The notes under the pieces: model-generated
What the model saw: only the letters and a program-made list of their open reading frames with translations
Databases searched by the model: none
Told to the model about the DNA's origin: nothing
In this document: piece by piece, positions 1 through 10,500 of the stretch
Layout: every line of letters begins with the position of its first letter
Numbering within the stretch: position 1 is the stretch's first letter
Position numbers and translations under genes: made by a program
NCBI GenBank assembly: GCA_013202515.1
Contig: JABMRN010000196.1
Span: 1-14,123 of the forward strand
DNA: 14,123 bases
Source of the DNA: Candidatus Omnitrophota bacterium
Lineage (GTDB): Bacteria; Omnitrophota; Gorgyraeia; JABMRN01
Reading direction: 5' to 3'

Positions 1-101
1 AAAGTTGTTTTTCCGCATCGTCTTGGTCCGTATATAACAATAGCTTTTTGTGGAATAAGATATTTGTATATGCTCTTAAGATAAGCTTGCGGGATATACA
101 T
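1..101 (-). CDS. N-terminal fragment of a P-loop (AAA-type) ATPase, cut by the window edge
   Basis: Thirty-three codons are visible, beginning MYIPQAYLKSIYKYLIPQ and reaching a hydrophobic strand (KAIVIYG) that leads into GPRRCGKTT, a Walker A loop (GxxxxGKT) about 25-32 residues from the start. An ATP-binding loop this close to the N-terminus, with the wording YGPRRCGKT, is typical of the AAA_14/DUF4143 type of bacterial ATPases of poorly known function; that family assignment is inference from about 30 residues. The start ATG (99-101) is supported by an AGAGG ribosome binding site six bases upstream, a strong promoter at 145-173, and the absence of another plausible in-frame start nearby. 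It is transcribed from its own promoter, separated from the giant upstream gene by a terminator. The rest of the gene, including Walker B and any C-terminal domain, lies outside the window. Confidence 0.8.
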   Translation of the reverse strand, partial: MYIPQAYLKSIYKYLIPQKAIVIYGPRRCGKTT

Positions 102-107
102 AATATA

Positions 108-112
108 CCTCT
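108..112 (-). promoter_or_regulatory. Ribosome binding site of the ATPase gene
   Basis: The minus strand reads AGAGG, then six bases (TATATT), then ATG. This is a partial match to AGGAGG at a good distance and fixes the start codon of the short partial gene at 1-101. Confidence 0.7.
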
Positions 113-121
113 ACTTATTCA

Positions 122-147
122 AATTTAGTCAGTTAACTGACTAAATT
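122..147. promoter_or_regulatory. Perfect 26-bp palindrome, probable operator
   Basis: Two 13-base arms, AATTTAGTCAGTT and its exact complement, meet without a spacer at 134/135. The left edge of the site on the transcribed strand overlaps the last three bases of the -10 box (145-147) and the palindrome then covers the expected transcription start. A bound dimer would block RNA polymerase. TTAGTCAGTTAACTGACTAA-type sites resemble operators of TetR-family repressors, but no regulator gene is in view, so the family is a guess. In RNA the same sequence could form a hairpin at the 5' end of the ATPase transcript. Confidence 0.75.
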
Positions 148-173
148 ATACACTATTTATACAATATTGTCAA
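145..173 (-). promoter_or_regulatory. Consensus sigma-70 promoter for the ATPase gene
   Basis: On the minus strand a perfect TTGACA (168-173) is followed by exactly 17 bases and a perfect TATAAT (145-150). Transcription should begin near 137-139, giving a 5' leader of about 36 bases before the ATG at 101. Six-for-six matches in both boxes with the optimal spacer are uncommon and suggest a strong promoter that is held down by the overlapping palindrome. Confidence 0.9.
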
Positions 174-182
174 GAAATCCCC

Positions 183-213
183 TAAAAAAATAGCCAGTGC
201 TTTCGCACCGGCT
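183..213 (-). terminator. Rho-independent terminator after the giant gene
   Basis: On the minus strand a 9-bp stem (AGCCGGTGC / GCACTGGCT, one G-U pair) closes a GAAA tetraloop and is followed by an A and seven T residues (184-190). It ends the giant gene's transcript about 245 bases after its stop codon and sits only about 10 bases before the -35 box of the next gene, insulating the two units. Confidence 0.9.
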
Positions 214-223
214 CACATCATCC

Positions 224-255
224 TTCGTCCCTCTTCCCTCGTCCTTTCGTCCCTC
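224..255. repeat. Pyrimidine-rich short repeats in the 3' untranslated region
   Basis: The 10-mer TTCGTCCCTC occurs at 224-233 and 246-255, and a related CCCTCGTCC lies between them. The tract is almost purely pyrimidine on the plus strand. It lies between the giant gene's stop and its terminator and shows no coding character. Confidence 0.6.
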
Positions 256-327
256 GGAACCTCCGATTACCGCAAATTTGCCACTCCCGGCCGCCCGCGC
301 TTGGCAGACGGGCGAACCGGAAATAGC

Positions 328-352
328 TCCCTGCATAAACGTTATGCAGGGA
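328..352. repeat. 11-bp perfect inverted repeat (hairpin) in the 3' untranslated region
   Basis: TCCCTGCATAA (328-338) and its exact complement (342-352) flank a 3-base spacer, ACG. In RNA this would be a stable tight hairpin. No T-run follows on either strand, so it is not an intrinsic terminator by itself. It may be an RNA-stabilising 3' hairpin, a protein site, or a member of a dispersed palindromic repeat family. Confidence 0.7.
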
Positions 353-393
353 ATTAAGAGAGTGGTAATCCATCCTCCCTTATTTTGAGTCCT

Positions 394-451
394 GAGTCTT
401 GGGTTATGAGCTATGAGCCTCAAGACCCATAACCCACAACAGATAACCCAC
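394..451. repeat. Overlapping inverted and direct repeats just after the giant gene
   Basis: GAGTCTTG (394-401) can pair with CAAGACCC (421-428, one G-U pair), while the adjoining GGGTTATG (401-408) is exactly complementary to CATAACCC (428-435). Two 9-base direct copies of ATAACCCAC lie at 429-437 and 443-451, and the unit TATGAGC is doubled around 405-418. The pieces lie 7 to 64 bases beyond the stop codon and look like a degenerate small-repeat cluster. No gene is seen here. Confidence 0.55.
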
Positions 452-457
452 AGCCCA

Positions 458-1597
458 TTATGCTTTTGTCAAGACTTCTTCAACGTACTCAAGATACCTT
501 CTGAATTCGTCAGAGTAATCCTTCGGCGCTACCGGTGGTAAGTAGCGATAGCAATTATCGCCGAGCCTCATAAATCTCTTCTGTTCAAGCCCTTCTTTAA
601 CCGCTTCATCACCTCTTGCGAGCAGTTCCATGACCCACCTATACAATCCTGCGTTGTATTCAGCCTTTTCGCTAAGCTCAACGAGCATGAAGGCCCTGTC
701 TCTGGCAAACTCGCCTCTTTCTCCAGCAAATACTACATCTTCGACAGAGGCACCTATCTCATCAGCTATGCTCCTCATGACAAGGTCTTTCTCTCCGCTT
801 CTTAGGATTACATTGCTTCTATCTATTGCTCCATCAAGGCCTGTGATTTTCAGATATCTATCTTTATCAGCTTCTGTTTTTACTCTTTCATCAGTTATAA
901 TCAGGATATCTTTAACCGGATCAGTAGCCTTTGTTACGTTCATGCGTCTTCGTCTTTCTTTAATATCCACTGCGAGCGGAAGGCCCTTATGTTCTACTCC
1001 GGTTGTCCATACAACGTATTTCGTCTTATTTTCGTCTTTCAATGCCTTAAGTTTCTTGATCGTCTCGTTGTTATATACAACATTTAATGCTCTGCCATGC
1101 CTTTGGTATACCTGCATTGTCTTCAATTCATAGAGAGTCCTGTCGCCTAAAACCGCTGTTATGGGCTTGTATACTGCAGCATGCTTCTTTGCATACACTC
1201 TTAGTTCTTCTCTGCTCATGCTTTTCATATCTTCTGAAACAAGTGAGAAAAGTTCAGCATTGGTTCTGTCTATAAACGTGCTTAGAATCTCCTTTGATAA
1301 TTCATGATCCAAATCAGTATCTAATAACGCTGCAGCAACTATGCCTCTTTCTCTAGCCTCAGCTTCCAGCAATTGCATATTGGCTTCTTCTGTATCGCCT
1401 TCAAGAAATACTATCTCTATATCCTCATATCCTACTGAGCTTACTAACGCCTCAGCCTTTGCCCTGCCTTCAGCGTCTAGGCCTTTTTCCGGTATTCCTA
1501 TGATGATACTCTGTGTTTTTGTTCTTTTCACAGCATACTCTGAAGCTATATGTCTAACTTCATTAGGGATCTCGACTTTTACTATAAACTGCGGATA
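458..1597 (-). other. Domain: unrecognised C-terminal region of the giant protein
   Basis: The last ~380 residues contain alternating strands and helices with no membrane segment: SIIIGIPEKG, IEIVFLEGD, YVVWTTG, DILIITDERV, then a helical tail with ELLARGDEAVKEGLE, RLGDNCYRYLPP and a final Tyr/Glu/Arg-rich helix ending LTKA. The texture is one or two Rossmann-like units plus a helical cap. I cannot name a family. Being soluble and terminal, it probably shares the compartment of the DUF218-like domain just before it. Confidence 0.5.
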
Positions 1598-4500
1598 ATA
1601 TCTTTCCAGCCTGTCCACCTCACCTAGCATAATCTCTAGATAATAAGACCTTTCTTCAGCGTTAAGAACTGAGGCATATGGAATAAATGCCGCGTAACTT
1701 ACACGATTAATACTCCATTTGCTATTGCTTTCTTCGGCCATAATCTTATCAAAAGTAGCGATGGCTCGTTTTTGTAAGGCAGGGTGCTGCATAATAATCA
1801 TGCTGTGTAAATTTTGAGGCGTATAACCATTCTTTTCAAGCATGAGTATTGTGTTCCTGATATTTTTTTCTGTATTTGTAGATGTGCTTTCCAATATAAT
1901 ATCTTCTGAAGGAACACCGTTTATAAGCAGGATCTTTCTGAATATTTTTGCTTCGGCTAACTCTGCTACATATATATTCATGTATCTATTATCTTTCTTA
2001 AGATTTTCTCTTAATCGCTCGGTCTCATGCCCCACTCCGCCTGTTGCAATTATTTTTCCGACTAACCCTTTCTTGTATATATCAGCTGCTTCTTCTACAA
2101 TCTTGATCTCGCTACAACCCATGAGCATTAGAACATCTGCCTTCTCTGAACCGATCTTTTCTCTTAAGGATTCTTTCGTCACCTCATCAACATCTCTCTG
2201 GGCCAAGAACTCGGCCATTGTATCTACATAATCTTCAATCGGATTGAATAATCCTAATACAGGCAGCGTATACCCAACAAATTCACTTGAGAGAATTGTG
2301 TTTGTATATAGGTGTGTTCGTTCATGGAGTAGGATAAACCATGCTATTATGGGGTGATTATCTTTGAACTGGTCAAATTCGGGTGCGGTCTTAATATATT
2401 TTGTTCCATCTTCTCGGGTAATGGTTTCAGCAATAGGACCGGCTCTTTTGCCTAATGCTCTTGCTATATATCTCCTTGTAATTAAGCTTGTAAGAGATAT
2501 CACCAATGAGTATCCTGCAATAAGTCCAAGAACTATAGCCACTATTGTAATATCGTGTGCAGCATAGGTAAGGCCACCGAATGCGATCGTAGCTATCCCC
2601 GTGCCGATTGCTGTACGCTTTAAACCGGTAATATCGATGGGGTGTTTTTTATCGGTTTCGATGATTTCTATTAATGCATTTACTGCATTCTCTGCATTTA
2701 TACCATCAGCGATTACTTCAACTTCATCACCTTGTCCTGCAGCCAAAGTCAACAAATCACTCACATCTTTTGCGTTGGCATATTTTATACCTTTTTGCAA
2801 AAATATATTTGTATCAGCAAAAGTACTTGCTTTATCAGCAATGAGATTTGCATTTGCAACGTGTAGGCCTAATGGATCTGCTATGGTTGTTGACCTTCTA
2901 ACGGTATTTTTACTAAACTGCGGAGCTTGAGGTGCCGACTCCGATTCCTTGGATGTTGCTTCTATTTCTAAGCCCATAACACTAGCAAAAAAATCATATA
3001 GAGTAGGCTCTGCGGGCAATGTTATACCATAATGCTTTTCAATTGCCTGTCTTGCTTGGTCAAGTAGATGAAGTCTTTTGTGGGGGTTAACTGCAACAGC
3101 AAGCATCTTTAAAATCTCAACCATTTCCTCTACGCGAGATTCCTCCAATTCTCCTCCAGGAGGATCAAGACGAACATAACCTTTGGGTGAATGAACGAAC
3201 CCATCCATTGTGCCCCTGAAATGGTTCAATGATGATAGAAATTCAACTGTTTCATCCCTTACAAAATCACCTTCCACTTCTTCTATCGTCTCTGGTATAG
3301 TATAGCTTGTATCCATATGCTCTTGTGCTCCATGAGAATATCCTGCATAAACTATTGTATCAATTGTATATAATTTAAGTTTAGTAGGCGAAATTTTAAT
3401 ATCAATATGACGATTATCGATCCTGATGATAAATGTCATTACATCTCCGACTCTTGAAACGTAATATCCCGGATATTCTGGATATTTCCATGTATATCTG
3501 TCCGTTATAGAATTTAATATTCTCAATATATCTTCCTCTGCCATCATTCTGTCGCCACCATTGATTCTTTCTATTGCCTGAGCTACAACTATAGCTATGT
3601 TAACATCATATGGTTCATGATATCCGAAAGCTACTAATAGATCCGAAATGGCTTCTTTTGCTGCGGGACCTATAGCTCCTACTGCCTTACATGCGCTAAT
3701 TTTTTTGATCTTGTCGTACTTTCTCACACCATCCATCAAGACTGGGAGGGCTTCTTCTGCAGCCGGACCTATTATGCTTAAAGCAGTACATATTCCTACA
3801 TATTCATAAAGCTGCTCTTCGCTTATATAGCCTCTTTTATTTACACATTGTTTTAATAAACGAATTAATTTAGGCATAACAGTTTTCCTATTTTTTATAA
3901 AATAATTACGAGTTCTAGTACCAACACCTTCGGGGTGCTCCACGCATTTATTCAAATGCCGATAAAATGGAAAGCAAATACGCTTATAATCTTTGAGTTC
4001 GAGTGACGCCAAAAGAAGCATTAAAATCGCGAGTAACATAACGCTGAATAATATGGCAACTATACGTGTTTCCGGTGAGCATCCTGTTAGAGATAATGAC
4101 ACAGTTGCTAATGCTAGTATAGAAATAAATCTACCTCTGACTAATCTTGTTAGCTTTTGTAAGAACCCTATTTGCGCTACCTTCATTGCCTCATCATCAA
4201 GCTCGATAACCGGTGCCTCTATCCTGAGTGCATCGTCTGGCTCTGCATCTTCCAATTCCGATGCTGTCGGTTCTGCCACTTCTTCAACAGGTACTGGTAC
4301 TTCAGCAGGTGCTTCAGCCAGTTCAACGGTTTCTGGTGCAGCTTCTTCAACAACTGGTTCTACTTCTTCAGCTGGTTCTTCAGTAAGTACTGGTGCTTCT
4401 GCTGATATTTCGTCCGGACCTTCTATTGGTTCACCATCCATTCTCTCCGGCTCACTAACTACTCCTGAAACGTCACTAAATAGAGGGAGCAACCATCCAG

Positions 4501-7500
4501 ATCCCGCAAAAATCGTTGTTTTTCGTTCATCCATAAGCCTGAATGCTTCTCTATATCTTATATTTGCATCACTATAATCCCAATGATCAACGTATGTTTT
4601 TACATCATTTATAAGAACAGTAACCAGCGTCACTATGTTCGCGCTAAGGGTACTTTTTTTATTATTAAATGTTCTTACTAAATACTTATATTTATATCTC
4701 CACACAAAAGCTGAGCTAACACCGACAATTTTTCCGTATCCGATGATGAACCCTATTAATAATGCAGGCCATTTAATTATGGTTATTAAATCTGATAGTG
4801 TCACTGTCATAAGCTCTCCGAACCAGTTGAACGTAACCGAAGAACTCATAGGTACCATTACAAACCAGACGAATATAAGTGAGGCGACCACGAAATTACG
4901 CATTAAGTCAGAAGTAAACCTGCCCCATCCCTGCGCAATTATACTAGAATACTTCAATACCAACTTACCTGTTGTCCATAGCAATATGGGTAAGGCAATG
5001 AATGCTGCCCCGAGCATCAAAGTGTATGTAGACGTCATAAGATCCACGCCGTATCCCGATAAATACCAGTACGCCATACCGCTGAATACCCAGCCTAAAA
5101 TCTTCGGAAGCATTAAGCTTATATATCCAAGGAATTTGTTTCGTAGCCAGTCTTTGCTAATAAAACTGGATCCGACTTTTCTATTTGTTGCAAATGCAGA
5201 TACTGCGGCACCAATATCGACCATAAGCGTTGTGAAAAGCATTATCAGGTTAAGCGTGGTAAGGTCGCGTATAATCATCAGGTTTAATAAAGTAAGCACA
5301 ACGCCTACTATAACAGCGGTCCTTACAGTAAAGAAGTTTGCCTGCATATCCTTTGTAAAAGGCTTTTTAATCATTTCCCATATGCTTGTTTCTCCTTTGT
5401 CTTCTCCGGATATTACAAACTCCAACGTCTGTCTTACAAACTGCCCTGTTACGTGGACAATCTGAAGCATTGCAAGTCCGATCATATCCCTGAACCTTGT
5501 GGTAAGCCATCTGCTTGTTCCTACAGCAAATCCGCTGATTATAAAAGCAATTACCGCAAGCGGAAGAGCAAGATTAAATGCAGTATTCGCATCAAGGCCT
5601 GTCCAGGATAGGACAATGGAGGCAACTATCATTCCTGGGATATATCCCGCAATATAGTTAAAGCCAGCGCCTTTTTGGTAGGCTATACCGCCGTGCGCCG
5701 TAAGAATCTGGTTAAGTATAATTCCTATAAGCCAAAAAGCAAGATTAATTCCTATAAACGGCATGAGGTTATATCTTACAAGAAGCGCCATTAATGCGAT
5801 ATTAAACAACGCGAACGGCGCAGATAAGAAAAATCTTCCTGCTCCCCTTCGAACTTCTTTTAAAAATACGGAAAATGGTCCGTAATCGTGGATTCTTTGC
5901 ATAATAAGGTCTTTTGCTTTCTGTAAAAATCCACCAGACCATCTTATGAATGCGCCCCACCAGTATCTTTGGCTTTCTGTTTCACGAAGTTTGTGAGCTT
6001 TGGATTTTGATTGCAAGAATCTTGGTATTACGCCGAATCCTATCTGAGCTCTTGCAGCTTGCTGAACTGCCCAAATATCTTCTGATATACCGACTGCATG
6101 AGCAATGAATACCATCATTCCATATAATAATCTGAATATCGTCTTGCTGAATCCCGCAAATATAGCAGCAGGAATCGCAACAGGTAAACCAAAATCTGTA
6201 AATGCTATAATAGCAAAAAATGTAAATGTCCCTAATATCACTTCCTGCACCCAGTTTCGTTTGAGCGATAGGAAAATAGTTCTCGAAGTAAGAGGTGCAA
6301 CTGGTGTTTTCGGGTCGCCGAAGGCGTGCAAGATTTCCCCAAAAAGCACTCTTTGGATATTGAACCATCCTGTTCCTATTGACTCGCCGAGTTTTCCACC
6401 TATTGCCATTGTCCCTCTTACAGCTGAACCGTGACCTGATTCAATCATCTTAGAGAACTCGGCAACCAATGCGTTCGGGTTCCTATAAGCAATATCTCTA
6501 TCCGGAACAATGTTCGTTATGCGCGGGTCTCTTCTCACTCTCATAATATCATCTGTTAAAAGCTCAAGATCCCCCGTATGTGCATCTCTATCTAAAATAA
6601 GCATATTTCTTATGTGGAGGGTTTCCTTGGGCCACATATCCATCGATGACATAAGCGCTGATTTAAATCCAAATGGCGTCCAGCAATGACCAACATATGC
6701 TGTGCCGTGATTCCTTGGGTCTTCTCTCTCTGCTTCACTTAATCGTCTATTTCCATTCAATACATATTCTAAGTACTGAGCCAGTATGTCTCTTTGAGGC
6801 ATATCTCCATCTGCCGTTATTTTCTTGCTGGGTCTCGGATCTTTAGGATTAGTCGGATCACTCGGAGTCCACTCGTGATCCGGATTGTTATCTGTGTACT
6901 TATTACTAATTAAAAAGAAAGCAATTTTCTTTCCTATTTTACGTTTTGTAAAGGCTCTTGCCATGCCGACAAGGTTAATACCTGTTATCTGCGATTTTCC
7001 TTTCCCGGATTGAGCTGTAAACAGCCATTGACGTAATATATAGGCCTTTTCAATATCTTCTCTATCTTCGGGCATGACTACAAAAACAAACGGTAAAGAA
7101 GGGCTAAGGTCAAGCTGTGGCAAATCCCACAGTGTTTTTTCTTGCGCTTCCTCATATTCATGAAGAATATCAAGCAGTCTTGATATTTCCTCTTCTTCTT
7201 CTTTCAGTGCAAGCCCTTGAAGGTTAAGTTGTTTACGTATCAAATCAATGCCTTGGGCAGTTTTACTCCTTAAATCCTTCCAATTATTCATGTAGAAAGC
7301 CGTTGCTTTCTGGGCCCCTCCCCTAAATACAAGTGACCCTAATCCATCTCTACCGGCAAATGTAACCGCTGTTTTTCCCTCTCCGCGTCCGTCGCCAAAT
7401 ATTATCTTGCCAAGGAACGTATTATAAATATTCTCGGTAACCCAATCTGATCTTATCCATATCATGCGAAGCATTTTACCTATTTTAACTAACACTCCGA

Positions 7501-10500
7501 GCATTACAGGTAGTAATAAAATTACAGGCGGCGCACCGCATAGTATTCCGCCAGAAGCCACTAGCATACCTATCTGCCACGGGAAGGTAACTACTGCGGA
7601 TGAAAGCGCTGTCATCATCATCCAGAGTCCTACTCTGAAGTTATATAATACATTTATAAATACTATTCCGGCCACAACAACGCGCCAGACGTCACCATCG
7701 ATACCATATATAGCCGTAAACCAGTCCGCTACATTTATTCCCATGAATATACTTCCGGCAATAAATGCAGAATAGAGAATAGTGTATGCGGCAAAAGCCA
7801 TAATTCCGCCGTAATGCGCAGGCGGCCTGAAATGATAAACCAGCGTTTTCCAGAGAATGGATTGACGATTAAAGAGTGTGCTGAAAGCTTCAATAGATAG
7901 CGTACCTATTATTATTGTTTTAATAAGAAATGCTATAAGGTTTGTTGTGCCGAATGAGGCCAGAGCGTAAATAATTATACCTATTAACGTAATTCTGGTT
8001 ACTCTGGACAATAAGTTTAGAGCATTGGGAGGGAAGTATTTCCACAACCTACCCCTGTCGCCTCTTAGTAAATATTTTACAGCAAATGCAAGGGCGGTTA
8101 GGGTAATGGCAGCTATCCCAAGGTACATACCCAAATCAATCAGAGAAGCACTCTGTATAGTAAATCCCATTATGTGCGCTAACAAATCATCCTTAAACGC
8201 AGGTAAGATACCCATACCTATGCTGTTGCTTCTGTAAAGTATGGTGCCAAAAAGAACCAGTAAGAATTGAGGAAGCAAGTATGTAATTTCAATCAAATGA
8301 GGCTGCATAGGTTTATCTATGCCTTCTTTTTTCTTAAATGCCCTAAATTTTCTCTCAAAAGTCTCAATCTGTTCAGAATCTATGTCAAGGAAACGTTCCA
8401 TATGGTCTTTTACTTCTTCCATTGTTGACTCACGGCCTTTAGGTTCTTGCGGTGCTTTTTTTCCACGTTTTACTTCTTCGTCTTCTTGAGTATAATAACC
8501 AACTTCACTTGGACTATTCACAAAGAATCTGTTTATGATATAAACATCAAAATTTCCCATACCGAACTCTGTCTCTCGTGTTCTAAGCCCCATTTCTCTC
8601 AGAAGCTGCTCCATTCGCTTGCTAGCTCGTTTCTTTCTTTCCTCACCCTCTGGGCCAAGATTATCGGCGCTTACATATTGAGTGAGTGCATCTCTTATCA
8701 AATCTCTATACTCGCCTGTATAGTAATAGAGCCTATGCCAAATATGGTTACTATCTTCGGTAAGTCTGCCATCGCGGAAATCATCGCTATAACCATCCTT
8801 AATTATTTTTCTCATCCAGATGCTGACCATGCCGGAGAATTCATCAAGGCCATTCAACCATTCATCGTCTGCGCCAAGAGCAGTCCCTTCTCTTCTTCTC
8901 CATTCAATGGTAAGCAGGTACAGTATTCTCAAGTTTTCCATGAAGTTGGCCTCTATCGGACCATCTGATGTTCTTGTGTGCGTAAGATGATCATCGTATG
9001 TCAAAATATTCTTTGCCCATCTCTCAAGACTTTTTTCTTCTGTCTCCTCATCGTAAATCCTATAGGCTTTGAATAAGTTTTTAAGTCGTGGGCTGCTTTG
9101 TACTTTTGTCAGGAACCACTCACTATTTATAATCCTTCTCCAGTAATACCCTGTCCAGCTCCAAACAGCTCTCATGCCATGCCATAGGAGCGCCCATAAT
9201 AAAATTGCTACCAGGAATCCAACAGATATTGAGACAAACAATTCCGTGCTAGTTGCAGGGTGCAACAGTTCGACAGGCAATCCACTTAACCATTCAATAG
9301 CTCTCTCTGCAAGAGAAGCACTCGCTCCTTTTACCAAGACAGTTTGTTCGGAAATGTTCTGTACTGTCCCCACATCTATTCCGGTTACAACCTCTTTAAG
9401 CTCTCCAAAGGAAGAACTGATTCCTGAGCTTATATATTTAGCAATAGCAATGAAAGCCTTGTAGTAATCGACCGCTCTTGTTGCAATAAGACCTATCGTC
9501 GATATTAAAGCAACAAAAGTAGCAACAACTGCTGTTGCTTTTATTTTCTTATTGGCTAAAATTCCTATAAATGGAACTGTATAAGCACCGAATTCCCCAA
9601 GGCCCACCTCATGAGCCTTTTCGTGCCAAACTATAATTCTCTTAACTAAAGGCACCTTAGGCAGGTTATCTAATACTTTTCTGTAGCTTTCCGGAGCTTC
9701 TCCGTCAGGGGCGTAGGCTGTATCTGTAGGATCTGTGGGATTATAATATAAATATTCTATCTTCTTATCTTTTGTATTATAGCGGGTGATCTCTCTTTCT
9801 ATTCCGTCAGGTCCTCTAATATTGACATTGGATTTTACAAAAGCTCGTTTAATAAAAAAGGCTAGTATGATTTGCCATATTGCATAAACCAAAGATAAAG
9901 TCACGCCAGCCATAAATATTCCTTCGTAAGGTAATATCTTTGCTAAAACTGCACCGAGAGCAATAGCCACACCTACGCTTGCTACTGTATTTGCCAATAT
10001 GCCTACCGGCTTTACTTCCCTGTAAATATCCAATTTCAATTTTTGCGCAACCGCGGTACCATAAGGGATATTTAGTACTAGTATTTTTAGAATTTTCCGT
10101 AAAATCGGTATTAGAAGCTTCGAAATTCCTACTAATAAACCGGCCAATAGCCAGACAGGTCCAAAGCTCGCAGAACCCTCTATGATCATTCCTCCGATCG
10201 TAAACGCCACTGTTGCCAAAAGACTCATGCCCGCTAAAATATACAGAAATTTTGTTTCGATTTTCTGTATTTTTTCTGGCGGTCGTCTAGTTCGTGTTTT
10301 TGCCCTGGCTAATTCCGTTAATCTTCTCTTTGAGCGTTTAAGAAGCGAATAAAGCATCAAGAGTCCCAAAAATGCTGCAAAATACATAGCCTGAGTAAAA
10401 TTTGTTATCGCAAATACTGAGGCACTCTGCACTGCGACCTCCGCTACGCTTCCAGCCTTCTCTTTCTCTTCGGTAACTGGCTTTTCTTTTCTTGCCTTAT

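Noticed and set aside
328..352. Inverted repeat as an intrinsic terminator
   Set aside because: No T-run follows the stem on either strand; the real terminator with a GAAA loop and T-tract is at 183-213.
197..388. Plus-strand 63-codon open frame in the intergenic region
   Set aside because: No ribosome binding site or promoter, low-complexity Ser/Pro-rich product, and it is antisense to the terminator and repeat tract.
157..423. Minus-strand 88-codon open frame in the intergenic region
   Set aside because: It runs through the giant gene's terminator, the purine/pyrimidine repeats and the -35 box of the next gene, has no ribosome binding site, and its product is low-complexity Gly/Arg/Lys/Glu sequence from the repeats.
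1..457. tRNA, riboswitch, CRISPR or insertion-sequence end in the intergenic region
   Set aside because: No cloverleaf, regularly spaced repeat-spacer units, terminal inverted repeats with target duplication or known aptamer motif could be found; the hairpins present are short and isolated.
3993..4577. Plus-strand 194-codon open frame rich in Ser, Ala, Gly and Thr
   Set aside because: It is the antisense image of the acidic Pro/Glu linker and neighbouring sequence of the giant protein; repetitive Ser/Gly runs are what the complement of that linker produces.
4635..5465. Plus-strand 276-codon open frame
   Set aside because: Antisense to membrane block 3; long shadow frames opposite hydrophobic helices are common, and no ribosome binding site or recognisable domain is seen.
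5982..6368. Minus-strand 128-codon frame in another register
   Set aside because: Overlaps the glycosyltransferase-like core in a shifted frame, with an unusually Cys/Tyr/Ser-rich product and no independent start signals; the main frame is intact across it.
7000..7405. Possible Walker A loops (GDGRGEGKT and QSGKGKS) in the giant protein
   Set aside because: Neither has Gly at the required first position of GxxxxGK[ST], and no Walker B or other nucleotide-binding context follows.
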